Notes under the pieces: generated by a model
What the model saw: the letters and a program-made list of their open reading frames with translations, nothing else
Database searches by the model: none
Told to the model about the DNA's origin: nothing
Translations under genes and position numbers: made by a program
In this document: positions 1 to 7,000 of the stretch, piece after piece
Layout of the letters: each line of letters opens with the position of its first letter
Numbering within the stretch: position 1 is the first letter of the stretch
Assembly: GCA_012797715.1 (NCBI GenBank)
Contig: JAAZOO010000507.1
Location: 1-7,836 of the forward strand
Length of the DNA stretch: 7,836 bases
Reading direction: 5' to 3'
Source: Geobacteraceae bacterium
Lineage (GTDB): Bacteria; Desulfobacterota; Desulfuromonadia; Geobacterales; Geobacteraceae

Positions 1-290
1 CTTCGCAACCCGGAAATCTGCTTCGTCTATACCGCTGTTCAACATTTTGGAAATCGTGAGGATGTATGGTGCGGCGGTCCCTTCGACCCGCAGCGGTTCC
101 TCCGGGAAAACCAACTGGCCTGCACGGCCCTTTTCCGTCGACGGATGTTTGACGAGGTCGGCGGGCTGAAACTCTCGATGGCCGGCGGATTCGAGGACTG
201 GGAGTTCTGGATATCGGGCTACGAAAAGGGATGGCAGGGTTACCTGCTCAACAAACCATATTTCTTGTACCGGAAGCACACGTCTGATTC
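1..290 (+). other. Domain: C-terminal part of GT2 (GT-A) glycosyltransferase
   Basis: The translation has the acceptor-side half of a GT2 fold: an N-x-L-A-C-T-A-L-F-R-R stretch, then F-D-E-V-G-G-L, then the G-F-E-D-W-E-F-W motif (FED at 190-198). The E-D pair is the usual catalytic-base region of this family, followed by a typical Y-x-L-N-K-P-Y-F-L-Y-R segment. The nucleotide-binding N-terminal half, with the first DXD motif, lies upstream of the window. Confidence 0.85.
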
Positions 291-3200
291 CATGCTTGGA
301 TCAATCTACAAAGACCGAACGAAAGTCGATTACCTCAAGGCGAAGATAATTACCCTTCACCCGAAATTGTACACCGATTCGGAAAAGACTTGGGCACAGA
401 CAATCCTCGCACAGCCCAATCCGTTATGCGAAAAATCCCTGGGCGTAGAAACCCTTAGGTCACGAACCGAGATCCGTCAGGCGAGAGAGGAAATGAGCCG
501 GCGCAACATCAATTGCCTTGATCCGGCAGTCAGGCTGGAATTCCAACGGAAGGGGTGGATGGAAACTATTGGTGATGTCGTTAAGAGCTGGGATGTCCTG
601 AAGACTATCGATCTCATCGAAAGAAATCTCACGAAGGACTCCCCCATTCTCGATATCGGTGCCTACTGCTCCGAAGTCCCCTGTGTCTTGGCTCGAATGG
701 GGTATAAGGCTGTTAGCGGAATCGATCTGAATCCAGACCTTGCAAAAATGCCATACAACGATCTGGTTTGCTACCACATCGGGAATTTCATGGAGAGCCA
801 TTTTGAGGAATGCTCTTTTTCCGCAATTACGGCGATATCAGTCATAGAACACGGATTCGACAGCAGAAAACTCTTGACGGAGGTTTCCCGGCTCCTGAAG
901 CCGGGTGGCTATTTCATCGCTTCTGTTGACTACTGGCCCGAGAAGGTTACGACCGACGGACTCCAGTGCTTCGGCCTTGACTGGCAGATTTTCTCAAAGC
1001 AGGAAATACTTTCTTTCATGAATGAAGCAAAGCAATACGGTCTCTTGCCGGTTGGCGAAAGCGATCTGGATGCGCAGGACAGGACGGTGGACTGGAACGG
1101 CCGGCAGTATACCTTTGCCTGGCTTGCGTTGAAAAAAGAAGATTCTCCCAGAATTGAAACGTCTGCCGCTGCGTCTTCCGCCATATCCAGCGTGGTCATT
1201 GCGCACACAGAATTTCCTTTCTCACCGACGGGAGTCAACAGCGGCGCAGAGATGGCGACCATACATGTCGCACGAAACCTCGCTGCGTTCGGTATCAAGG
1301 TACAGGTGTTAGGCATTTTGAAAGAAAACGTCGGCACTATCCACGGCGTTGAATACCGGAACTTCACGTCATACAACGAGCTGTGTGACGCCCTTTCGTC
1401 GTATGATGAACCAGCAGACGTCATCATCGCCAATTCGGTTCAAGCCCTTGAAAACTCAGCTCGCAACTCCCGTTTCAAAAAACGTGTCCTGTGGGTGCAT
1501 GCACCGGCAGACAGCTTCCGACCACAAATCGAAACTATTAATCGATACGCGGATGCCGTCATCCATGTCTCCCGCCACCAGATGGCCTTGGCTGAAAAGG
1601 TTGGTTTCACAACGGCTTCGATTCTTCTCTACAATGGTTTTTGCGAGACTGTTTTCTATCCAGCGAAATATTTCAACCCCTTCCAGATCATTTATGCGGG
1701 AGCGCTTGTGCCGCTGAAAGGCGTACATCTGCTTATAGAGGCATTTCCCAAAATCAAGTCGGTGTTCCCCGAAGCAACATTGATTATATGCGGCTCTTCC
1801 TCCATGTGGGGAGAAAAGCCATACCTCGATCAGGAACATATCAGCAATACAAACCCTGACATTAAGTTTCTCGGTGCAATCCCTCAAAACGAGCTTGCTC
1901 GTCTCTTTTCATCATCGGCACTGGGAGTCATACCCACCATAGGAAGATTATGGCAAGACCCGTTTCCTCTCACTCCGGTAGAGATGCAGGCATGCGGGTT
2001 ACCGGTTCTAGTGTCTGAAGCGGGAGGCCTTCCCGAAAGCGTTACTCATGCCACGGGATTCGTTCTCAACAGCGAGAGTCCTGAAGATTGGGCAGATACG
2101 ATTATTTCTATCCTGAGCGACCAAAATCGTCTTCGTACCATGCGACAATCGTGCATAAACCATGCAAAAGATAAGTTTCGCTGGGAGTCCCTCACATCCG
2201 GTCTGCTGCTCAACATCAGGAATCTTGCCTGCCGCAGCGAAATGCCGTTTCCCACCAAAGGGAAGAAAAGACAAAATGTTATCGCTTTTCTGTCAACCTT
2301 CAATCAACCATGCGGAATTGCGACTCACACTGAATATATCATCAAGGCGTTGAAAGAACGATTGAACCAGAGAGGAGAAGCCGAAACCCGTATACTGATC
2401 CTTGCTGAAAACTCGAATGACCTCACTAGTCCGGATCCGCCCGAAGTAGTGCGTTGCTGGAACAGGAACCAACCGTCTCTTCACAGGCTTCTTCCTCTCC
2501 TGCTTTCACACGGTGTTTCCACGGTTCACATACAATTTCAGGACGGCCTTTTTAGCGGCACCGATTTGCCGCAGTTTGTCTCTTTATGTAAAAACCATGA
2601 TATCAGGATATTCTTGACATTGCATTCATCGGAGCATTCGCTTCATTTCACCTCCGACGTGATAAACAGGGCGGATCGGGTCTTTACCCATCTGGATCAA
2701 AGCGTCGTTCGCTACTGCGCTTTCGGTGCCGACCCGAAGAAAATTCGTGTTATTCCCCATGGAATACACGAGAACCCTGTTACTTCCCTTTCGCGGGAGG
2801 AAGCAAGAAGGGCATTAAACCTTCCCTTGGACTTACGGATTATCTCTTCTTTCGGGTTTTTCGATCCCTATAAGGGAGTACATGAAATTATTCAGCAACT
2901 TCCCGAGGTGTTTCGCCATCACAATGCAGCATTCATATTTGTCGGCGGCGCTCATCCAACCAAACCGGAAAGCGCCGAATACATCCGCTATTGCCGTTCA
3001 CTAGCCGAAGAATTAAGAATTTCTCCGAAGGTACTATTCGCGGAGGGATTTCTCGATGAAGAAGTCGTAAGCCGCTATCTTGCCGCTTCCGACGTTATTG
3101 TCATGAATTATAGTTATACCAGAAACGAAATTTCCGGCGCCGCGGCTTTTGCGCTCGCGCACCGCCGTCCACTGATCACTTCATCGGTTCCGGCATTCAG

Positions 3201-5805
3201 CCACATGACAACGTGTACTCTTCAGCTCTCACAGGGTATGACAATTTCACAGGCAATCAATCTGGCACTGGGCTCACCCGCGCTTTCGGCCCACCTATTA
3301 CGTGAAACCGATGGATATATACGCAAGAACAATTACAATGTTCTAGCGGAACTACTTCTTGATGAATATGGCATTCATCAAGAAAACTGTACGGCTCAGA
3401 CGGCAAGAAAACTACAACTGAAAATAACCTGGCAAGGCCCGCAGTTCATCTGGCATTCCATGGCACACGTCAATCGCGAACTGTGTCTTCAGCTTCTCGA
3501 TTCGGGACACGATCTGACCCTCACCCTCACGGAAGATTCGGGAGAGGCCGCCGCAGTCGCCCGTTTCGCGCCCCTCGTGCAACGAGTGTCGGCAAGGCTT
3601 CCCGGAAATGCCGATTTTCACGTCCGGCACTGGTACCCACCCGACTTCTCGGAACCGCAGTCCGGCCGCCTGGTCATGATTCAGCCGTGGGAATTCGGCA
3701 GTGTGCCGAAAGGATGGATCGATGAGATGAACAGGAAGGTGGATGAAGTGTGGGTACCGTCGTCTTACGTCCGCGACTGCTACCTCAGAAGCGGGATGGC
3801 GCCGGACAGGATTGCCGTGGTTCCCAACGGCATCGACACGGACCTGTTTTCGCCTGCGGCAAAGCCGCTGCCCCTTGCCACCCAGAAGAGGTTCCGGTTC
3901 CTGTATGTGGGGAGCACCACCCTTGAGCGCAAGGGATTCGATATCCTCATCAACGCCTTTGTCAAGGAGTTCACCGATGCCGATGACGTATGCCTTGTCG
4001 TAAAGGACATGGCCATTTACACCGGAGGGAACAATCCCCTTATCCAGGGGATCGAGGCACTGCGGAACAATCCAGGGACTCCGGAGATTCACTGTATCAC
4101 GGACGACCTGACGCCCGAGGACCTTGCAGGGCTCTATACCGCCTGCACCTGCCTCGTCCATCCCTACCGAGGCGAAGGGTTCTGCCTTCCCATTGCCGAG
4201 GCAATGGCATCGTCTCTCCCCGTTATCGTGACCGGCCACGGCGCCTGTCTCGATTTCTGCAACGATGGCAACGCGTACCTTATCCCGGCCAGGGAATCGC
4301 TCCTTCCGGAAAAGAGGGTGTACGGCATGGAAACGGTCGATTACCCGTGGTGGGCTGAACCGGACCCTGAGAGCCTGAGAAGGCTGATGCGTCGCGTCAT
4401 GGACAATCCGGCCGAGGCAGCGGAAAAGGCCCGCGCCGCCCGGGCCACGATTGTCGAAGGGTTCACCTGGAAACATGCGGCAAGGGCCGCGGAAAGATGC
4501 CTTCAGGCGCTTTCGGAAAAACCGATCCGTCGCCTTTGTGCGGACGGAACGCAGGGCAGACACATCGTTGCCGGCAATGCGGAGAGTACGGGAACAAAGC
4601 CGGGGGATGCATGCCGGAACCGCGGAAAGAATATTCTGGTCATTTCTCCGACGCTGCCCACCTTCGACAGGGATTCGGGGTCGTTCCGCCTCTTTCAGAT
4701 CATCAGAATACTCAGACGGGAAGGGCATGCCGTTACCTTCATAGCCATGGGCGCCGCAGGCAGCTTCGACGCCGCACCCTACATCCAGGCGTTGAAGGAT
4801 CTCGGCGTTACCGTATATCCCCTGGATCCGGAGCGGCTTGCCGAGCGCATTGGGAAGAAAATCGACGCACCGCCCCTCGATCTTGCCGGGATACTGAAGG
4901 AAACGCCCTTCGATTACGCCTATATCTACTTTTACCATACAGCAGCCCAGTACCTGCAGCCCATCCGTTCCCTTTCCCCCGCTACGCACATTGTGGTTGA
5001 CTCGGTCGATTTCCATTTCATCAGACAGAAGAGGAACGCGGAACTCTATCATGACGCGAAGCTCCTTGAACAGGCATATCAGACCCGGAATCAGGAACTT
5101 CAGGTGTACGGTCTTGCCGATTCGGTCATCGCCGTAACCGAGGAAGACAAGAGACTGTTGCTGGAGGAAAAACCGGACCTTTCCGTTCACGTCATTCCCA
5201 ACATCCACCCCGTGGAAAGCGTCATCCCGCCGTGCGAGGGGCGCGAAGGAGTGCTTTTCATCGGCAACTTTTTCCACGACCCCAACATAGACGCAGTCAT
5301 GTATCTCTGCAGGGATATCTGGCCCCTTGTTCGACTCCGTCTTCCGGATGCCAGACTGTATATTGTCGGAAACAGTCCGCCCGAACAGATCAAGAACCTC
5401 GCCGGTAATGGCATTGTTGTGACCGGATACGTCCCGGACACTGGTGTTTATCTCAGGAATTGCAAGGTTTCGGTTTCACCGCTCCGTTACGGGGCAGGAA
5501 TGAAAGGCAAGGTCGGCGAAGCCCTTGCCGCGGGGATACCGGTCGTCGCAACGTCGGTCGCTTCCGAGGGCACAGGTCTCGTGGATCGAGTCCACCTGCA
5601 TATTTCCGACGATCCCGTTGCATTCGCGGCAGCGATTATTCATCTTCACGAAAACACCACGTACTGGAACCACCTTTCGAAAAACGGCCACGAATTCATT
5701 CGCGCCACCTATTCCCCCGAGGCTGTCGGCGCAGCCGTCAACAGGCTGTTCCAGTCACTGGCAGAAACGGAACACGATTCAACGGCACGTTTTGTGCTTA
5801 AATAA
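1..5805 (+). CDS. Giant multi-domain glycosyltransferase/methyltransferase (GT2-MT-GT4-GT4-GT4-GT4), 5' end outside window
   Basis: The frame is open from base 1 to the TAA at 5803-5805 (1934 visible codons), so the true start lies upstream; the first in-frame ATG, at 145, falls inside the GT2 fold and is not a credible start. Visible modules in order are a GT2 C-terminal part (1-about 290), a class I SAM methyltransferase (about 580-1140), and four GT-B/GT4 modules (about 1186-2230, 2269-3390, 3412-4510, 4624-5790). I see no stop, signal peptide or membrane segment, so it is probably a cytoplasmic or peripheral enzyme. Such polypeptides usually transfer several sugars in sequence to one lipid- or protein-linked glycan; the methyltransferase could modify a sugar or cap the chain. 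This role is inferred, and the donor sugars are unknown. GC content falls over about 240-3420 and rises on both sides, suggesting a composite gene. A TPR gene follows after 64 bases on the same strand, probably in the same operon. Confidence 0.93.
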   Translation, partial: LRNPEICFVYTAVQHFGNREDVWCGGPFDPQRFLRENQLACTALFRRRMFDEVGGLKLSMAGGFEDWEFWISGYEKGWQGYLLNKPYFLYRKHTSDSMLGSIYKDRTKVDYLKAKIITLHPKLYTDSEKTWAQTILAQPNPLCEKSLGVETLRSRTEIRQAREEMSRRNINCLDPAVRLEFQRKGWMETIGDVVKSWDVLKTIDLIERNLTKDSPILDIGAYCSEVPCVLARMGYKAVSGIDLNPDLAKMPYNDLVCYHIGNFMESHFEECSFSAITAISVIEHGFDSRKLLTEVSRLLKPGGYFIASVDYWPEKVTTDGLQCFGLDWQIFSKQEILSFMNEAKQYGLLPVGESDLDAQDRTVDWNGRQYTFAWLALKKEDSPRIETSAAASSAISSVVIAHTEFPFSPTGVNSGAEMATIHVARNLAAFGIKVQVLGILKENVGTIHGVEYRNFTSYNELCDALSSYDEPADVIIANSVQALENSARNSRFKKRVLWVHAPADSFRPQIETINRYADAVIHVSRHQMALAEKVGFTTASILLYNGFCETVFYPAKYFNPFQIIYAGALVPLKGVHLLIEAFPKIKSVFPEATLIICGSSSMWGEKPYLDQEHISNTNPDIKFLGAIPQNELARLFSSSALGVIPTIGRLWQDPFPLTPVEMQACGLPVLVSEAGGLPESVTHATGFVLNSESPEDWADTIISILSDQNRLRTMRQSCINHAKDKFRWESLTSGLLLNIRNLACRSEMPFPTKGKKRQNVIAFLSTFNQPCGIATHTEYIIKALKERLNQRGEAETRILILAENSNDLTSPDPPEVVRCWNRNQPSLHRLLPLLLSHGVSTVHIQFQDGLFSGTDLPQFVSLCKNHDIRIFLTLHSSEHSLHFTSDVINRADRVFTHLDQSVVRYCAFGADPKKIRVIPHGIHENPVTSLSREEARRALNLPLDLRIISSFGFFDPYKGVHEIIQQLPEVFRHHNAAFIFVGGAHPTKPESAEYIRYCRSLAEELRISPKVLFAEGFLDEEVVSRYLAASDVIVMNYSYTRNEISGAAAFALAHRRPLITSSVPAFSHMTTCTLQLSQGMTISQAINLALGSPALSAHLLRETDGYIRKNNYNVLAELLLDEYGIHQENCTAQTARKLQLKITWQGPQFIWHSMAHVNRELCLQLLDSGHDLTLTLTEDSGEAAAVARFAPLVQRVSARLPGNADFHVRHWYPPDFSEPQSGRLVMIQPWEFGSVPKGWIDEMNRKVDEVWVPSSYVRDCYLRSGMAPDRIAVVPNGIDTDLFSPAAKPLPLATQKRFRFLYVGSTTLERKGFDILINAFVKEFTDADDVCLVVKDMAIYTGGNNPLIQGIEALRNNPGTPEIHCITDDLTPEDLAGLYTACTCLVHPYRGEGFCLPIAEAMASSLPVIVTGHGACLDFCNDGNAYLIPARESLLPEKRVYGMETVDYPWWAEPDPESLRRLMRRVMDNPAEAAEKARAARATIVEGFTWKHAARAAERCLQALSEKPIRRLCADGTQGRHIVAGNAESTGTKPGDACRNRGKNILVISPTLPTFDRDSGSFRLFQIIRILRREGHAVTFIAMGAAGSFDAAPYIQALKDLGVTVYPLDPERLAERIGKKIDAPPLDLAGILKETPFDYAYIYFYHTAAQYLQPIRSLSPATHIVVDSVDFHFIRQKRNAELYHDAKLLEQAYQTRNQELQVYGLADSVIAVTEEDKRLLLEEKPDLSVHVIPNIHPVESVIPPCEGREGVLFIGNFFHDPNIDAVMYLCRDIWPLVRLRLPDARLYIVGNSPPEQIKNLAGNGIVVTGYVPDTGVYLRNCKVSVSPLRYGAGMKGKVGEALAAGIPVVATSVASEGTGLVDRVHLHISDDPVAFAAAIIHLHENTTYWNHLSKNGHEFIRATYSPEAVGAAVNRLFQSLAETEHDSTARFVLK
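580..1140 (+). other. Domain: class I SAM-dependent methyltransferase (Methyltransf_11-like)
   Basis: SAM-binding motif I is I-L-D-I-G-A-Y-C-S-E at 646-675. The acidic residue ending strand 2 is in G-I-D-L-N-P (718-735). Strand 4 is I-S-V-I-E-H-G (835-855), and R-L-L-K-P-G-G-Y-F (889-915) is the characteristic post-motif turn. Motif I has D-x-G-x-x-x-S-E rather than a full G-x-G-x-G, a variant I recall from other class I enzymes, so activity is plausible. Lying between glycosyltransferase modules, it may methylate a sugar hydroxyl or end chain growth. The substrate is unknown. Confidence 0.82.
1186..2230 (+). other. Domain: GT4-type glycosyltransferase, module 1
   Basis: The module begins with a hydrophobic strand (S-V-V-I) followed by a glycine-containing loop and a helix starting with S-G-A-E-M-A, the usual N-terminal Rossmann half of GT-B enzymes. 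The C-terminal half has I-I-Y-A-G-A-L-V-P-L-K-G (1690-1725) and L-I-I-C-G-S. The donor-binding motif reads D-P-F-P-L-T-P-V-E (1957-1983), so the usual EX7E is DX7E. It ends with A-C-G-L-P-V-L-V-S-E-A-G-G, typical of GT4. Confidence 0.85.
2269..3390 (+). other. Domain: GT4-type glycosyltransferase, module 2
   Basis: The module opens with V-I-A-F-L-S-T-F and C-G-I-A-T-H-T, a known N-terminal signature of one GT4 subgroup. It continues with V-I-P-H-G (2749-2763), F-G-F-F-D-P-Y-K-G (2851-2877) and F-I-F-V-G-G. The donor-site motif is N-E-I-S-G-A-A-A-F-A-L-A-H-R-R-P-L-I. It keeps the first Glu, but alanine occupies the position of the second. This may be a subgroup variant rather than loss of function. 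Confidence 0.82.
3412..4510 (+). other. Domain: GT4-type glycosyltransferase, module 3 (canonical EX7E)
   Basis: The module begins L-K-I-T-W-Q-G-P-Q-F and has Q-P-W-E-F-G (3682-3699), V-W-V-P-S, V-P-N-G-I-D (3820-3837) and F-L-Y-V-G-S with R-K-G (3928-3936). The donor-site motif is a complete EX7E, E-G-F-C-L-P-I-A-E (4174-4200). It is the best preserved of the four GT4 modules. GC content rises sharply at its start. Confidence 0.87.
4624..5790 (+). other. Domain: GT4-type glycosyltransferase, module 4
   Basis: The module starts N-I-L-V-I-S-P-T-L-P with D-S-G-S-F-R-L, then V-V-D-S-V-D-F (4993-5013), V-I-P-N-I-H (5191-5208) and L-F-I-G-N-F-F-H-D-P-N. The donor-binding segment is P-L-R-Y-G-A-G-M-K-G-K-V-G-E-A-L-A-A-G-I-P-V-V (E at 5518-5520), typical of a GT4 subgroup with G-A-G-x-K-x-K in place of the first Glu of EX7E. 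A linker rich in Gly, Arg and Asn (about 4510-4620) separates it from module 3. Confidence 0.85.
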
Positions 5806-5856
5806 AAAAGCGCTTCGTTATCGAAGGGATAGCAAACGGAGCACCACCCTGAGACC

Positions 5857-5862
5857 AGAGGA
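5857..5862 (+). promoter_or_regulatory. Ribosome binding site of the TPR gene
   Basis: AGAGGA lies seven bases before the ATG at 5870. It decides the start of the TPR protein: the frame is open further upstream to an ATG at 5525, but that stretch overlaps the end of the giant gene and reads as an Arg/Ser-rich shadow. Confidence 0.7.
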
Positions 5863-5869
5863 AAACATC

Positions 5870-7000
5870 ATGAACAGTGCCGACAGTTCTTTCGCATCCG
5901 GATATGACCGTTCACGCGATCACTATGGGAAGCTTCTGGGGTCCCTCGAACATGTGCCGGATAGTGAAAAGATTGAAAGAATCAGGGAGTTTCTGAAATC
6001 ATCGCCGGACCTTGCCGAGGCTCACAACGATCTGGGAGTCCTCTACTACCGGACCGGAGAGAAACTCCTTGCCCTCGGCCACCATGAGAAGGCGGTCCGC
6101 CTGTCACCCGGAAACATGACGTTCAGGAAAAATCTCGCCGGTTTCTATTTCGTGGAAATGGGGTGGACCGATGACGCCATAGAGATTTTCACCGATATCC
6201 TGAAGTCAAATCCGGCAGATACGGAAACCTTGACGTCTCTGGGCATTATCAGTAGAGCCCTGGACCTCACCGACGAAGCCGGCATCTTCTTCAAAAGGGT
6301 GACGGAGCTTGAACCGTGGAACCGAGATGCCCGTGACGCCCTCGCTTCCCTGACAGCCGCGAAGCCGCTCCATGCTCCGCACCCCCCCGTAGAGGAGGAA
6401 AGACCGCAACCATATACGGTAGCCGACATAGACGCCATTCTCGCCCAGGTTGGCAAGACCGGGAGAACGCCCGCACCCAAAACCCCGGAAGAACACTATG
6501 CGGCAGCCGTCACTCTGGCGGAAGAAGGAAAGCTGGAGGATGCAGTTTCTGCGTTGGAAACGCTGCTAAGGAACAGACCGGGAGACCCTGTCATCCACAA
6601 TGACCTCGGCGTGCTCTACCAGAAATTGGGAAACCCCCTGAAATCCCTTGAACACCATGAAATGGCAGTGGCCCGGAGCCCGAGGAACCCTCTTTTCCTC
6701 AAGAACCTGGCAAGCCTGTTTTACGCTGAACTGGGAAGAACCGATGATGCCATCGGGCTCTACCTCCAACTGCTGAAAGAGCACCCGGAAGACACCTATG
6801 TCCTGGGAGCACTGGCAATGATCAGCGCAGCCAACAACCGCCCTGCCGAAGCCGCCGTTTTCCTGAAAAGGATTCTTCACCTGGAACCGGCCAACGAGAG
6901 CGCGCGCACCCTCCTGGCGCACCTGGTTCCGGACGAATCCGGGGATTTTTTTTTAGCCCGAAGCCAGGGGATGGAAACCGGGCGTATCCCGAAGAACTGA
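5870..7000 (+). CDS. TPR-repeat protein, probably the N-terminal part of a TPR-GT2 glycosyltransferase
   Basis: The 376-residue protein has no signal peptide or membrane segment and should be cytoplasmic. It is almost entirely helical TPR repeats, seen as recurring N-D-L-G-V-L-Y, A-V-x-x-S-P, D-D-A-I and L-E-P signatures. Residues 52-161 and 243-352 are two copies of one TPR block. A Pro-rich linker (about 163-204) separates them, and an extra TPR (about 205-238) precedes the second copy. TPR arrays in glycosyltransferase loci usually bind the acceptor or partner proteins. The start is set by a good ribosome binding site 64 bases after the giant gene. The last 15 or so codons follow a T9 run (6946-6954) and look like a non-conserved tail ending at TGA 6998-7000. 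In the -1 frame the sequence instead runs straight into a GT2 domain, so this product may be the unshifted, short form of a longer enzyme. Confidence 0.88.
   Translation: MNSADSSFASGYDRSRDHYGKLLGSLEHVPDSEKIERIREFLKSSPDLAEAHNDLGVLYYRTGEKLLALGHHEKAVRLSPGNMTFRKNLAGFYFVEMGWTDDAIEIFTDILKSNPADTETLTSLGIISRALDLTDEAGIFFKRVTELEPWNRDARDALASLTAAKPLHAPHPPVEEERPQPYTVADIDAILAQVGKTGRTPAPKTPEEHYAAAVTLAEEGKLEDAVSALETLLRNRPGDPVIHNDLGVLYQKLGNPLKSLEHHEMAVARSPRNPLFLKNLASLFYAELGRTDDAIGLYLQLLKEHPEDTYVLGALAMISAANNRPAEAAVFLKRILHLEPANESARTLLAHLVPDESGDFFLARSQGMETGRIPKN
6023..6352 (+). repeat. TPR block, copy A
   Basis: This encodes residues 52-161 of the TPR protein and aligns without gaps to copy B at 6596-6925. By hand count 55 of 110 residues are identical, including H-N-D-L-G-V-L-Y, T-D-D-A-I and L-E-P. 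Five of the eight codons in the first shared motif differ at the third base, so the duplication is old. Confidence 0.85.
6596..6925 (+). repeat. TPR block, copy B
   Basis: This encodes residues 243-352 of the TPR protein, at a constant offset of 191 residues from copy A (6023-6352), with about 50% identity and no gaps. Confidence 0.85.
6946..6954 (+). repeat. T9 homopolymer, candidate slippage/frameshift site
   Basis: Nine consecutive T lie in the TPR frame as GAT TTT TTT TTA. The run contains T TTT TTA, the classic -1 slippery heptamer type also used at HIV-1 gag-pol. A T9 run is also long enough for RNA polymerase slippage in bacteria, as reported for Shigella mxiE. A -1 shift, or one added U in the mRNA, joins the TPR frame to the GT2 frame that begins right after it. 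The sequence shows the tract and frames; slippage itself is inferred. Confidence 0.6.

Noticed and set aside
3412..5277. 621-codon open frame on the - strand opposite GT4 modules 3 and 4.
   Set aside because: The + strand frame has clear glycosyltransferase motifs throughout. The antisense translation shows no recognisable domain, and its extent matches the GC-rich part of the gene, where stop codons are rare by composition.
5813..5826. CTTCG-TTAT-CGAAG hairpin just after the giant gene's stop, as a possible terminator.
   Set aside because: The stem has only 5 bp with modest GC and no T-tract after it. The next gene is 64 bases from the stop with its own ribosome binding site, so read-through in an operon is more likely.
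5525..5869. Upstream extension of the TPR gene to an ATG at 5525.
   Set aside because: It overlaps the end of the giant gene out of frame and gives Arg/Ser-rich sequence without TPR features, while the ATG at 5870 has a well-placed AGAGGA.
6382..6388. C7 run in the linker of the TPR protein as a second phase-variation site.
   Set aside because: The TPR frame continues intact on both sides with matching repeat units, so the tract is in the working length and nothing indicates a shift.
6997..6999. CTG as an independent start for the GT2 gene, overlapping the TPR stop as CTGA.
   Set aside because: CTG starts are very rare and no convincing ribosome binding site precedes it. Translational coupling cannot be excluded, but the T9 junction explains the layout better.
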